Assembly: GCA_913058145.1 (NCBI GenBank)
Contig: CAJXQM010000018.1
Span: 1-52,123, forward strand
Origin: an uncultured Colwellia sp.
Lineage (GTDB): Bacteria > Pseudomonadota > Gammaproteobacteria > Enterobacterales > Alteromonadaceae
Length of the DNA stretch: 52,123 bases
Direction of reading: 5' to 3'
Of the stretch, positions 43,808 through 52,080 are shown one piece after another. Below the pieces are notes generated by a model that saw nothing but the letters and a program-made list of their open reading frames with translations, had not been told where the DNA came from and searched no databases. Made by a program: the position numbers and the translations under genes. How positions within the stretch are numbered: position 1 is the first letter of the stretch; each line of letters starts with the position of its first letter.

Positions 43808-45607
43808 ATGAATAAACAAATTATCCGCCGTAAAAAAATGGCTACAGAGCATTTACCTCATACTATTCCTGAGAGTATCAGGCAAATTTATGCTAGCAGA
43901 GGTGTTGAATCTGCGCAGCAACTTGAGCTTAAAGTCAGTAATTTACAGGGGCTAAATTTAAAAAAAAACAGTCATGATGACGCGTTAAAAGGCTTGGATG
44001 ATGCTTGCCAGCTATTACATGCGGCCTTAATTAATAACACTAATATTATTATTGTTGGTGACTTTGATGCGGATGGCGCGACTAGTACCGCGCTGATGAT
44101 GGTTGCCTTAACCTTAATGGGTAGTGTTAATCATTCTTTTTTGGTCCCAAATCGTTTTGAATATGGTTATGGTTTAACACCTGAAATTGTTGATGTTGCT
44201 GCGAAGCAAGGCGCGCAAATGTTAGTAACCGTTGATAATGGTATTAGCTGTGTTGCTGGCGTTAATCGCGCTAAAGCGCTTGGTTTACAAGTTATTGTTA
44301 CGGATCACCATTTACCCGGTCATGAATTACCTAAGGCTGATGCCATTGTTAATCCAAACCAAGTCGGTTGTTCATTTCCTAGCAAGTCACTTGCAGGTGT
44401 AGGTGTTGCTTTTTATCTGATGTTAACATTAAGAACTTATCTGAGAGACAAAAACTACTTTGTTGATCACAACATTAACGAACCCAATATTGCGCAATTA
44501 CTTGATTTAGTTGCCTTAGGCACAGTAGCCGATGTGGTGTCACTTGATGCGAATAATCGTATTTTAGTTGACCAAGGCCTAAAACGTATTCGCGCGGGTC
44601 AAACTCGTCCTGGCATTCAAGCACTAATAGAAGTAGCGAATAAAAATCAACAACGCTTAGTCGCATCAGATTTCGGCTTTGCTTTAGGGCCAAGAATAAA
44701 TGCTGCAGGGCGTTTAGATGATATGTCGTATGGTATTAATTGCTTATTAGCGCCTGATATAGCAAGTGCTCGTGTGATGGCATCTGACCTTGATGATTTA
44801 AATAAAGCGCGCCGCGAAATAGAGCAGGGTATGCAGGTTGAGGCTGAAACCATATTTAAACAGCTTGATTTTTCAGTAGATAATTTACCCAATGCAATCG
44901 CCTTATATCAACAAGACTGGCATCAAGGTGTTATTGGTATTGTTGCCGGACGGTTAAAAGAGAAATTCCATCGTCCTTGTATTGTTTTTGCTAAAGGTAG
45001 CGATGATGACTCGGTTAATATTGAGCAGCAAGAAATTAAAGGCTCAGCGCGTTCAATTCCTGGTTTACACATTCGTGACTTGTTGGAACATATTGGCAGT
45101 CAAAATCCTGATCTTATTATCAAATTTGGTGGTCATGCCATGGCGGCTGGCTTGTCAATTAAACAGAAAAACTTTGAAAAATTTCAAACCTTGTTTAATG
45201 ACTTGGCAGGTAAGTGGCTCAAAGCTGAAGACTTACAAAGTATCATATTATCAGATGGTGAATTGGCACTTAGCAATTTAACACTGGCGTTTGCAGAGCA
45301 ATTACGAGAGGCTGGACCTTGGGGGCAAAACTTCCCTGAGCCTTTATTTGATGACACATTTACCTTAGTGCAGCAGCGTATTGTTGGTGAAAAACACCTT
45401 AAAATACTAGTAGAAAAACAGGGGGAAGTGTTTGATGGCATCGCCTTCAATGTTGATGTTAAAGCTTGGCCAAATTCACAAGCAAAGCACGTACATTTAG
45501 CTTATCGATTAGATGTTAATGAATTTCGTGGTAAACGAACAGTACAATTAATGGTAGAGAATATGACAGTCTCTGAGCATTATGGTGCTGTTTTCAAGCA
45601 TCCATGA
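43808..45607 (+). CDS. recJ: Single-stranded-DNA-specific exonuclease RecJ
   Basis: 5'-3' exonuclease on single-stranded DNA, used in RecF recombination and mismatch repair. The 599 residues show the DHH-family motifs VVGDFDADGATSTAL, VTVDNGIS, VTDHHLPG and GLALGTVADVV-type LVALGTVADVV, then the DHHA1 domain GSARSIPGLHIRDLLEHI...KFGGHAMAAGLS and the C-terminal OB domain. The ATG at 43808 gives the MNKQIIRRK start seen in relatives, although its ribosome site is weak; an in-frame ATG lies 30 bases later. Operon with dsbC. Confidence 0.96.
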   Translation: MNKQIIRRKKMATEHLPHTIPESIRQIYASRGVESAQQLELKVSNLQGLNLKKNSHDDALKGLDDACQLLHAALINNTNIIIVGDFDADGATSTALMMVALTLMGSVNHSFLVPNRFEYGYGLTPEIVDVAAKQGAQMLVTVDNGISCVAGVNRAKALGLQVIVTDHHLPGHELPKADAIVNPNQVGCSFPSKSLAGVGVAFYLMLTLRTYLRDKNYFVDHNINEPNIAQLLDLVALGTVADVVSLDANNRILVDQGLKRIRAGQTRPGIQALIEVANKNQQRLVASDFGFALGPRINAAGRLDDMSYGINCLLAPDIASARVMASDLDDLNKARREIEQGMQVEAETIFKQLDFSVDNLPNAIALYQQDWHQGVIGIVAGRLKEKFHRPCIVFAKGSDDDSVNIEQQEIKGSARSIPGLHIRDLLEHIGSQNPDLIIKFGGHAMAAGLSIKQKNFEKFQTLFNDLAGKWLKAEDLQSIILSDGELALSNLTLAFAEQLREAGPWGQNFPEPLFDDTFTLVQQRIVGEKHLKILVEKQGEVFDGIAFNVDVKAWPNSQAKHVHLAYRLDVNEFRGKRTVQLMVENMTVSEHYGAVFKHP

Positions 45608-45651
45608 TCCCCAATATAAATCTGAAAAACTAGCCCTATTTACCTACTAAT

Positions 45652-45686
45652 AAATAAAAAACGTAGATGATCGCTCATCTACGTTA
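45652..45686 (-). terminator. Terminator of phaB
   Basis: A perfect 11-bp stem (AACGTAGATGA / TCATCTACGTT, loop TCGC). On the minus strand it is followed by a T-run, so it ends the phaB transcript; no U-tract is present for recJ. Confidence 0.85.
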
Positions 45687-45720
45687 ATAATATAAAAGTT
45701 ATCGTGAGATACTTTTATAT

Positions 45721-46443
45721 TTAGTACATGTGCTGACCACCATTAATAGATAAGGTAGAACCAGTACAAAAACCTGCTTCATCAGCTACTAAAAACAATA
45801 CAGAACGAGCAATATCTTCTGGTTCGCCTAAACGTCCTACCGGTATTGTTTTAACAATTTTCGCTAAAACATCTGCAGGTACAGCGCGAACCATATCTGT
45901 TGCAACATAACCTGGTGCAATCGCATTTACGGTAATGCCTTTCGCTGCGCCTTCTTGTGCTAGTGCTTTGGTAAAACCATGGATACCAGATTTAGCCGCT
46001 GCATAATTCACTTGACCATATTGTCCAGCTTGACCATTAACAGAGCCTATATTAACAATACGCCCAAATGAGCGTTCTCTCATGCCTTCAATAACAGCGC
46101 GACAGGTATTGAAACAAGAGGATAAATTAGTTTGAATAACTTTATTCCATTTTTCAAAGTCCATTCTGTGCATAGTGCCGTCTCTTGTAATACCGGCATT
46201 ATTTACAAGGATTTCGATAGGTCCAACTGTCGACTCTATATCATTAATACTTTTAGTTACGCTGTCGAAATCACTGACATCAAATTTTGATGTTTGGATA
46301 CCTGTTCGCTCTGTAAACTCTTGAGCTGCTTGATCATTACCCGCATAGTTCGCTATTACAGTATAACCATTCTCTTTCAACATAACGCTAATAGACTCGC
46401 CTATTCCACGTGTTCCGCCTGTTACTAATGCAATACGTCCCAT
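45721..46443 (-). CDS. phaB: Acetoacetyl-CoA reductase (PhaB)
   Basis: NADPH-dependent short-chain dehydrogenase that reduces acetoacetyl-CoA to (R)-3-hydroxybutyryl-CoA, the monomer for PHB. The 240 residues start with MGRIALVTGGTRGIGESIS. Catalytic residues lie in VNIGSVNGQAGQYGQVNYAAAKSG (Ser, Tyr and Lys of the SDR triad). FGRIVNIGSVNG and GYVATDMVRAVP are typical of PhaB rather than FabG. The context of PHB genes supports this. AAGGAA lies about 8 bases before the ATG. A very long hairpin lies directly upstream (46467-46527). Confidence 0.93.
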   Translation of the reverse strand: MGRIALVTGGTRGIGESISVMLKENGYTVIANYAGNDQAAQEFTERTGIQTSKFDVSDFDSVTKSINDIESTVGPIEILVNNAGITRDGTMHRMDFEKWNKVIQTNLSSCFNTCRAVIEGMRERSFGRIVNIGSVNGQAGQYGQVNYAAAKSGIHGFTKALAQEGAAKGITVNAIAPGYVATDMVRAVPADVLAKIVKTIPVGRLGEPEDIARSVLFLVADEAGFCTGSTLSINGGQHMY

Positions 46444-46466
46444 AATTCTATTCCTTGTTGTATTTG

Positions 46467-46527
46467 ATGATTATATTGAACAGTAAAACCTTAGATTTAT
46501 AAAGGTTTTACTGTTCAATATAATCAT
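46467..46527. repeat. 26-bp perfect inverted repeat upstream of phaB
   Basis: Arms at 46467-46492 and 46502-46527 pair perfectly (inner ends AAACCTT/AAGGTTT) around a 9-base loop (AGATTTATA). It starts 24 bases upstream of the phaB start and falls in its probable leader or promoter, in the gap divergent to the dehydrogenase gene. The remainder of the 46444-46893 gap is AT-rich with no gene. Confidence 0.92.
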
Positions 46528-46893
46528 ATATCAAGCTGAATCATTCAACTAATAAACTTTAGTAGGGGGAGGGCGAAATTTAATTTTGTTTTTTTAGGTC
46601 ATATCGGTTTTTATTTGACTTAAATTGTTGAATTGGCATGTATTATAAATTCAGTTGTTTTTGTATTCGATGCTGCTCAATTAATGACCTTGTATTTCTA
46701 GTGTATCTTTTTGTTATATGTAATCCTTTTTTGTTATATATCGAGGGGTTTTTGTTGTGGTCTATTATATATGGCTTGCTTACGTTAAAAACGTGTAGTA
46801 AAAAAATAAAATTGACGTGTTTAGTTAACATTAGCAAGCTATCGTTATATTCTGTTAAAATATAAACAATCAATTAATTAATGGAATGAAAAT

Positions 46894-47670
46894 ATGACAC
46901 AGAAAAAAACAGCTTTGGTAACAGGTTCTGTCAGTGGTATAGGTTTAGGAATAGCACAGGACTTAGCTAATCAAGGTTATAAAGTCCTTATTAGTGATAT
47001 TAATTTAGCTGTGGCTCAAGATGTAGCTCAAGGTATTAACCAGTCAGGAGGGGATGCCTTAGCGTTCAAACTGGATGTCACTGTACAAGCTGATATTGAT
47101 AATGTAATTGCTCATGCCGATGAATTTAATAACCGAATCGATGTATTAGTAAATAATGCAGGCATTCAATATGTGTCTAAATTAGAAGAATTTCCAGCAG
47201 ATAAATGGCAATTGATTACCAATGTACTATTAGTAGGCCCTGCAATGATGACCAAAGCGGTTTTACCTTTAATGAGGGCTAATAATTTTGGTCGTATTAT
47301 TAATATTGGTTCATTACATGGTTTAGTGGCGTCACCATACAAAAGTGCCTATGTTGCGGCAAAGCACGGCATTATAGGCTTCTCTAAAGTTATTGCACTA
47401 GAAACGGGTGACCAAGATATTACGATCAATACCATTTGTCCTGCCTATGTAAAAACACCGTTAGTTGAGAAACAAATTGCAGATACCGCTAAAGAGCATG
47501 GGATTTCTGAAGAGGAAGTGGTCAATAATATTATGTTAGCACCAATGCCGAAAAAAGCGTTTATTGATATAGAAGAAATTTGTGGTTCAGTCAGTTATTT
47601 AGCGAGTGATGTAGCTAAAAATATGACAGGACAAACCATGGTATTAGATGGAGGTTGGGTAGCAAGATAG
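46894..47670 (+). CDS. bdhA: 3-hydroxybutyrate dehydrogenase
   Basis: NAD-dependent SDR enzyme that oxidises (R)-3-hydroxybutyrate to acetoacetate after PHB breakdown. The 258 residues start with KTALVTGSVSGIGLGIA, with NNAGIQYVSKLEEFP in the middle. The active site is GSLHGLVASPYKSAYVAAKHG, and INTICPAYVKTPLVEKQIADTAKEHGI is diagnostic of 3-hydroxybutyrate dehydrogenases. It ends GQTMVLDGGWVAR. It is divergent from phaB and convergent with phaZ, the depolymerase that makes its substrate. Confidence 0.93.
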   Translation: MTQKKTALVTGSVSGIGLGIAQDLANQGYKVLISDINLAVAQDVAQGINQSGGDALAFKLDVTVQADIDNVIAHADEFNNRIDVLVNNAGIQYVSKLEEFPADKWQLITNVLLVGPAMMTKAVLPLMRANNFGRIINIGSLHGLVASPYKSAYVAAKHGIIGFSKVIALETGDQDITINTICPAYVKTPLVEKQIADTAKEHGISEEEVVNNIMLAPMPKKAFIDIEEICGSVSYLASDVAKNMTGQTMVLDGGWVAR

Positions 47671-47691
47671 TTGAGTTGGCTATATCAGGCA

Positions 47692-47728
47692 CAAAAAAAG
47701 TAGGCTTGTTTTATCAAGTCTACTTTTT
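47692..47728. terminator. Bidirectional terminator between bdhA and phaZ
   Basis: AAAAAGTAGGCTTG and CAAGTCTACTTTTT form a stem (one G-T pair) around TTTTAT. The A-run and T-run on either side suit both convergent genes. Confidence 0.88.
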
Positions 47729-47755
47729 GATTAAATTATTTATATCACAAGATAT

Positions 47756-48973
47756 TTAGTTATATTTTTGAATGAATTTTGTGATGCTAGGCGCTATTCT
47801 GCCACGGAAAGCAGAGCCACTAAAAGTACCAAAGTGACCCACACCATCAAAAACTTCATGCAACTTATCTTGCTTTGGAATATTAGAACATAAAGATTGT
47901 GCTGCTTCGGTTTGCCCTAATGCACAAATATCATCATTTTTTCCTTCAATGGTATGTAACGGAGTATTCTTTATTGCCGATAAATCCACTAGTTCGCCTT
48001 TGTAAGTCATCTTACCATTGGCTAAATCTTGATTAAGAAAAACACGGTCGATGGTTTCTATATAGAAGTCAGCATTAAGGTCTAATACGGCCAAGTATTC
48101 ATCATAAAAGTTACGATGACTTGCTCTCTTTTCTTCTTTTCCATGATAAACATGGCCAATATAATCATTATGTTTCTTTATATGGCTTTCTATATTCATA
48201 GATATAAAAGAGGTCAATTGAATGAAGCCCGGATATACTTTTCTTCCTGCACCAGGATAGCGATCAGGCACTGTCATAATTACGTTGTTTTCAAACCAGC
48301 TTAAATCTTTATCACTGGCATATCTATTGAGGTCGTTGGGATTAATACTTGTATCAATAGGACCTGCCATTAACGTAAGCGATTTAGGTGTGCAAGGATC
48401 TTTAGCTTTAGCCATTACAGCGGTTGCTATTAGAGCTTGAACCGTAGGTTGACAAACAGCCAGTACGTGAGTGTTTTCTCCTATTTCTTGCATAAAATCT
48501 ACAAGATAACTTACGTAATCATCAAAACCGAAGGTCCCTTCAGATAATGGAACATTTTTAGCATCTAGCCAATCAGTAATGTAAACATCATGGTCTGCAA
48601 CTAAACGCTCTATTGTAGCTTTCAACAATGTAGCATGATGACCAGAAAGTGGTGCAATTAAAAATAATTTTGATTGTTTAACATCTGTATCTTGTCTGAA
48701 GTGAATTAAATTACAGAAAGGTTTTACTGCAATAACTTCTTCAATAACGGCAACAGTTTTTCCGTTAATTAAGGTACTTGTAATGTCAAAAGGTTGTTTG
48801 TCGTAAACTTTAGTGTGATGGAATGCTGTGTCAAGTCCGGCACTGATGCTTTTACCCAAGAGGGTCTTTGCATAAGGATTATAGGGATTGTTCATTAACG
48901 TTTGACTCAACGCGATAAAGCCATTCATCATTTCGGCGGAGCGACTATATAGATCGTAACTTTGATACATCAT
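47756..48973 (-). CDS. phaZ: Intracellular polyhydroxyalkanoate depolymerase
   Basis: Degrades native intracellular PHB granules. The 405 residues belong to the intracellular PhaZ family, with no signal peptide and a lipase-like fold. The nucleophile is a cysteine, as in the Ralstonia-type i-PhaZ enzymes: Cys174 in HVLAVCQPTVQA. The acid is likely Asp in EGKNDDICALGQ, and the histidine is in DGVGHFGTFSGSAFRGRIAP. The start has two ATG codons together (MMYQSYDLYS). It lies between the dehydrogenase and synthase genes and is transcribed away from phaC; their shared 481-base gap holds tandem repeats and PhaR-type palindromes. Confidence 0.93.
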   Translation of the reverse strand: MMYQSYDLYSRSAEMMNGFIALSQTLMNNPYNPYAKTLLGKSISAGLDTAFHHTKVYDKQPFDITSTLINGKTVAVIEEVIAVKPFCNLIHFRQDTDVKQSKLFLIAPLSGHHATLLKATIERLVADHDVYITDWLDAKNVPLSEGTFGFDDYVSYLVDFMQEIGENTHVLAVCQPTVQALIATAVMAKAKDPCTPKSLTLMAGPIDTSINPNDLNRYASDKDLSWFENNVIMTVPDRYPGAGRKVYPGFIQLTSFISMNIESHIKKHNDYIGHVYHGKEEKRASHRNFYDEYLAVLDLNADFYIETIDRVFLNQDLANGKMTYKGELVDLSAIKNTPLHTIEGKNDDICALGQTEAAQSLCSNIPKQDKLHEVFDGVGHFGTFSGSAFRGRIAPSITKFIQKYN

Positions 48974-49080
48974 GTGTTTTATCCTTCAGATAAAGTTTCA
49001 ACTTGTTTAATCCATTGTATTGAGCATAGAATATTTTAAAGAGGCAAATACACCAATATGACAGGCTGATTAGTTTACGT

Positions 49081-49140
49081 TAGCGTTAATTAAGGTTCCT
49101 ATTTCATTTTTAGCGTTAATCAAGGTTCCTATTTCTTTTT
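49081..49140. repeat. Tandem 30-base repeat upstream of phaZ
   Basis: Two head-to-tail copies of a 30-base unit (TAGCGTTAAT, then YAAGGTTCCTATTTC) with 28 of 30 positions the same. They are about 110-170 bases upstream of the phaZ start. They may be a binding site for a regulator or a slipped duplication. Confidence 0.85.
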
Positions 49141-49152
49141 ACTGGCTGTATA

Positions 49153-49238
49153 TTGCGGCGCAGCATTTAGATTTGACACGAGTATACCTACCAAAATCAT
49201 ATTGGTCAATAAGTCCTTGCTGCACCGCGTCAAATATA
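49153..49238. promoter_or_regulatory. Paired inverted repeats in the phaZ-phaC gap, possible PhaR sites
   Basis: TTGCGGCGCAG (49153-49163; TTGC-N3-GCAG) fits the PhaR-type palindrome. A second, degenerate site CTGCACCGCGT lies at 49220-49230. The wider arms GCGGCGCAGCA and TGCTGCACCGC, and ATTTGAC and GTCAAAT, also pair with each other. The gap (48974-49454) holds no gene. Confidence 0.45.
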
Positions 49239-49454
49239 AATATATCCAGAGTATTTACTACATATAGGTACGTACTATATGTTAATGTTCAAGTCTGATG
49301 CAAGGCTGTTAAAATAGATAATAATCAAATAAGATTTTATGTTATTGTTATTGTTATTTCTTGTGGATTTTTTAATTAAGAATAATAAAGATTTTAATTT
49401 TGGGTTACGTTAAGAGTAAATTAATTATAACCATATAGTTTACAAGGAAATATT

Positions 49455-51236
49455 ATGGAATCAAACCAGCAGAAAGAAGTCAGTGATTTTTTAGAGCAAT
49501 ATTCAGATGTATTTAACACCATGGTCAAACAGGTATTAAGTGGTTCTGATAACGATAGCTTAAATTCAATGATGGATTCAGAAAAGTTAACTGAACTTTT
49601 ATCTAAAGGGGTTAAAGTTGATACTGCGGAGTTATTTAGTAAACAAATGGCTTTTATGACTCAACAAGCTGAGCTATGGCAAAGTGCGACTAAAGCATTG
49701 CTCGGTGAGAAAGTTGATCCAGATTCTACAGTTGACCCTGTGGTATCTGAAGAACGAAATGATAGAAGGTTTAAAGACAGTGAATGGTCAGAAAATCCTG
49801 TTTTTAACTATTTAAAACAATCTTACCTTTTAAATTCGAACATGATGCAAGAAACAGTGAATAGTTTGCATTTCGATGACCCAAAAGCTGAAGAGCAAGT
49901 TAAGTTCTATACTCGACAGTATATTAGTTCTGTTTCTCCAACCAATAATGCATTAACTAACCCAGAAGTTTGTCGAGATATATTAGAATCCAAGGGCGAG
50001 AACCTTATCAAAGGGTTACAAAACTTTATGCAAGACTTAAAACAAAGTCCTGCTGATGCCCTTAAAATTAGTCAAACTGACGTTGATGCGTTTACTTTAG
50101 GGGAAGATTTAGCTTATACCCCAGGTGATGTGATTTATCAAAATGACTTAATTCAGCTGATACAGTATAAAGCCACCACTAAAAAGGTCAATGAAGTCCC
50201 TCTACTGATTATTCCACCTTTTATTAATAAATATTATGTCTTGGACATGGATGAACAGAAATCGCTGATAAAATGGGCTGTAGGTCAGGGTCATACGGTA
50301 TTTGTCATTTCATGGGTAAATCCTGATAAGACACTATCTCATAAAGGCTTTAATGACTATATGAAAGAAGGTCCAATCGCATCACTTGATGTTATTGAAG
50401 AATTAACTAAATCGAGTAAAGTAAATGTTGTTGGTTATTGTATTGGTGGAACGTTGTTAGCAACAACCCAATCATACTTATTGGCAAAAGGTGATACGAG
50501 AATAAACTCATTGACCTTTTTAACAACATTACTCGATTTTGAAGAGCCGGGTGAAATAGGCGTTTACCTTTCTGAAAAAATGATACCTTTCTTGAAAAAG
50601 GACATTAATGAAAAAGGCATATTAGATGGTCGAGTGCTTGGTTTAGCGTTTAGCATGCTACGTGAAAATAGTCTGTTTTGGTCTTATTTTGTCAATAATT
50701 ACCTCAAAGGTAAAGACCCTGCGCCGTTTGATATTTTATACTGGAACAGTGATTCATCAAACTTACCAGCAGAAACCTTTGATTTTTATATGACAAATAC
50801 CTATCAAGAGAACAATTTGATAAAAGATGGCGCTGTTGAAATTGAAGGTGTTTCTATTGAACTCAGTAAAATTGATACACCCAGTTATTTCTTAGCAACA
50901 ATTGCAGATCATATTGTCTTGTGGCAGGCATCTTACAAAGGAGCTAAGGCGCTTTCTGGACCAACCCGTTTTGTTTTAGCTGGTTCAGGCCATTTAGCCG
51001 GTGTGATTAACTCCGTAGATCACGGTAAATATCCTCATTGGATTAATGATGAACTATCTGACTCAGCGGAACATTGGTTCGAAGGTTCCACTAAAAAAGA
51101 AGGATCTTGGTGGACAGATTGGGAAGAGTGGATTGTTCCTCAGTCAGGTAAGCAAGTAACAGCACGTAAACAGGGGTCTAAAAAATATGCAAGTATTGAA
51201 GCGGCCCCGGGCAGTTATGTTAGAAAACGTATTTAG
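49455..51236 (+). CDS. phaC: Class I poly(3-hydroxyalkanoate) synthase
   Basis: Polymerises (R)-3-hydroxyacyl-CoA into PHA on the granule surface. The 593-residue length and the lack of a phaE partner point to class I. The catalytic triad can be seen: Cys329 in the lipase-like box GYCIGG, Asp485 in IADHIVLW, and His513 in GSGHLAGVIN. The N-terminal ~120 residues are helical and variable; the alpha/beta hydrolase core starts around 180 and includes LIIPPFINKYYVLDM. A GGAAA ribosome site precedes the ATG. A terminator follows, then phaR. Confidence 0.97.
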   Translation: MESNQQKEVSDFLEQYSDVFNTMVKQVLSGSDNDSLNSMMDSEKLTELLSKGVKVDTAELFSKQMAFMTQQAELWQSATKALLGEKVDPDSTVDPVVSEERNDRRFKDSEWSENPVFNYLKQSYLLNSNMMQETVNSLHFDDPKAEEQVKFYTRQYISSVSPTNNALTNPEVCRDILESKGENLIKGLQNFMQDLKQSPADALKISQTDVDAFTLGEDLAYTPGDVIYQNDLIQLIQYKATTKKVNEVPLLIIPPFINKYYVLDMDEQKSLIKWAVGQGHTVFVISWVNPDKTLSHKGFNDYMKEGPIASLDVIEELTKSSKVNVVGYCIGGTLLATTQSYLLAKGDTRINSLTFLTTLLDFEEPGEIGVYLSEKMIPFLKKDINEKGILDGRVLGLAFSMLRENSLFWSYFVNNYLKGKDPAPFDILYWNSDSSNLPAETFDFYMTNTYQENNLIKDGAVEIEGVSIELSKIDTPSYFLATIADHIVLWQASYKGAKALSGPTRFVLAGSGHLAGVINSVDHGKYPHWINDELSDSAEHWFEGSTKKEGSWWTDWEEWIVPQSGKQVTARKQGSKKYASIEAAPGSYVRKRI

Positions 51237-51300
51237 TCTTTGTAGCCGTTAATTACCCTATTTTTTGGTGATTATCTTGTTAACCGGATAGTTAAAATAA

Positions 51301-51327
51301 AAGGCGACTAAAAAGGTCGCTTTTTTT
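51301..51327 (+). terminator. Terminator of phaC
   Basis: GCGAC and GTCGC (plus one T-G pair) form a short stem around AAAAA, followed by seven T. It is about 65 bases past the phaC stop. Confidence 0.75.
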
Positions 51328-51425
51328 ATGGATAGTATGTCTGTTATACTGAACATTAAGGCTACTTCCTCTAAATTGTTAGTACCCAAGCGCAAGTAAA
51401 TATTAATTACCACCAGAGGTTGCCG

Positions 51426-51857
51426 TTGATTACAATTAAAAGATATCCTAATCGCCGTCTTTATGACACAACAAAAAGTCATTATGTAAACTTGGATTAT
51501 ATTCGAGAATTAGTTATTGCTAATCAAGAATTTAAAATAGTTGATTCAAAAACAGATGAAGATAAAACGCGTAGTATTTTGATTCAAATTATAAGTGAAG
51601 AAGAAACCAGTGAGCGACAATCGTTATTAACGAATACCTTGTTGAAGCGATTAATCTGTTTTTATGGCAATGATAATCAAGATTATTTACAGCAATTTCT
51701 TGAGCAAAGCCTTTCCGCTTTTATTGAACATCAAGATGATATTTTAAAATTAAGTAGCGGTATTAATAAAAACTCTCCATTCGGTTTGTTTAGTAGCGTT
51801 GTTGAACAAAATATGAATATATGGAATAAATTCAAGCTCCCAGAGGATAAAAAATAA
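51426..51857 (+). CDS. phaR: PHA synthesis repressor PhaR
   Basis: A DNA- and PHB-binding repressor of phasin genes: PHB granules titrate it off the DNA. The TTG at 51426 is preferred because GAGG ends 6 bases upstream and the protein then starts MITIKRYPNRRLYDT, the usual PhaR opening; the in-frame TTG at 51420 touches the ribosome site and cannot use it. It encodes 143 residues. The PHB_acc N-terminal domain (about 1-60) is followed by the accumulation-regulator segment. Its C-terminus (SPFGLFSSVVEQNMNIWNKF) resembles the phasin/granule-binding part. It lies between phaC and the phasin gene, with palindromic PhaR-type sites just after it. Confidence 0.92.
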   Translation: MITIKRYPNRRLYDTTKSHYVNLDYIRELVIANQEFKIVDSKTDEDKTRSILIQIISEEETSERQSLLTNTLLKRLICFYGNDNQDYLQQFLEQSLSAFIEHQDDILKLSSGINKNSPFGLFSSVVEQNMNIWNKFKLPEDKK

Positions 51858-51860
51858 ACT

Positions 51861-51879
51861 TTTGTTGCACCGCAACAAA
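51861..51879. promoter_or_regulatory. PhaR-type operator 1 (phasin promoter)
   Basis: TTTGTTGCACCGCAACAAA is an 8-bp perfect palindrome around ACC, with core TTGC-N3-GCAA. It lies 8 bases upstream of the -35 box of the phasin promoter. The known PhaR motif in other bacteria is CTGC-N3/4-GCAG. Confidence 0.6.
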
Positions 51880-51886
51880 ATAATGG

Positions 51887-51915
51887 TTGACTCCACACTG
51901 AAAAATTGATTAAAT
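51887..51915 (+). promoter_or_regulatory. Promoter of the phasin gene
   Basis: TTGACT (51887-51892), 17 bases, then TTAAAT (51910-51915) preceded by TGA (extended -10). Flanked by the two PhaR-type palindromes. Confidence 0.7.
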
Positions 51916-51928
51916 TCTCGCCAAGCAA

Positions 51929-51943
51929 TGCTGCTAAGCAGCA
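51929..51943. promoter_or_regulatory. PhaR-type operator 2 (phasin leader)
   Basis: TGCTGCTAAGCAGCA is a perfect 6-bp palindrome around TAA and contains CTGC-N3-GCAG, the exact published PhaR form. It lies about 10 bases past the expected transcription start and just before the ribosome site AGGAG (51951). Confidence 0.65.
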
Positions 51944-51961
51944 AAACCCTAGGAGAAGTGC

Positions 51962-52080
51962 ATGTTTAATCAATTTACACAGTTATTTCAGACCTCATTA
52001 AAACCAATGGATAAATTGGTTGAGTTAAATATATCAACAGCAAGTACTATTGCTCATCAACAAGGACTACTCATTACAAG
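51962..52080 (+). CDS. Phasin family protein (partial, cut by contig end)
   Basis: The first ~39 codons are genomic: MFNQFTQLFQTSLKPMDKLV then ELNISTASTIAHQQGLLIT, a phasin-like helical start. Phasins coat PHB granules and are usually 110-190 residues, so most of the gene is missing. From 52081 the reading frame runs into adapter and ends in CLLYTSPSPRD and a stop, which is artificial. A good ribosome site (AGGAG) precedes the ATG. The PHB context and the PhaR-type operators support the call. Confidence 0.8.

Noticed and set aside
46638-46873. Overlapping frames of about 75 codons on both strands between phaB and bdhA
   Set aside because: AT-rich chance frames with no start context; this is the bdhA promoter region.
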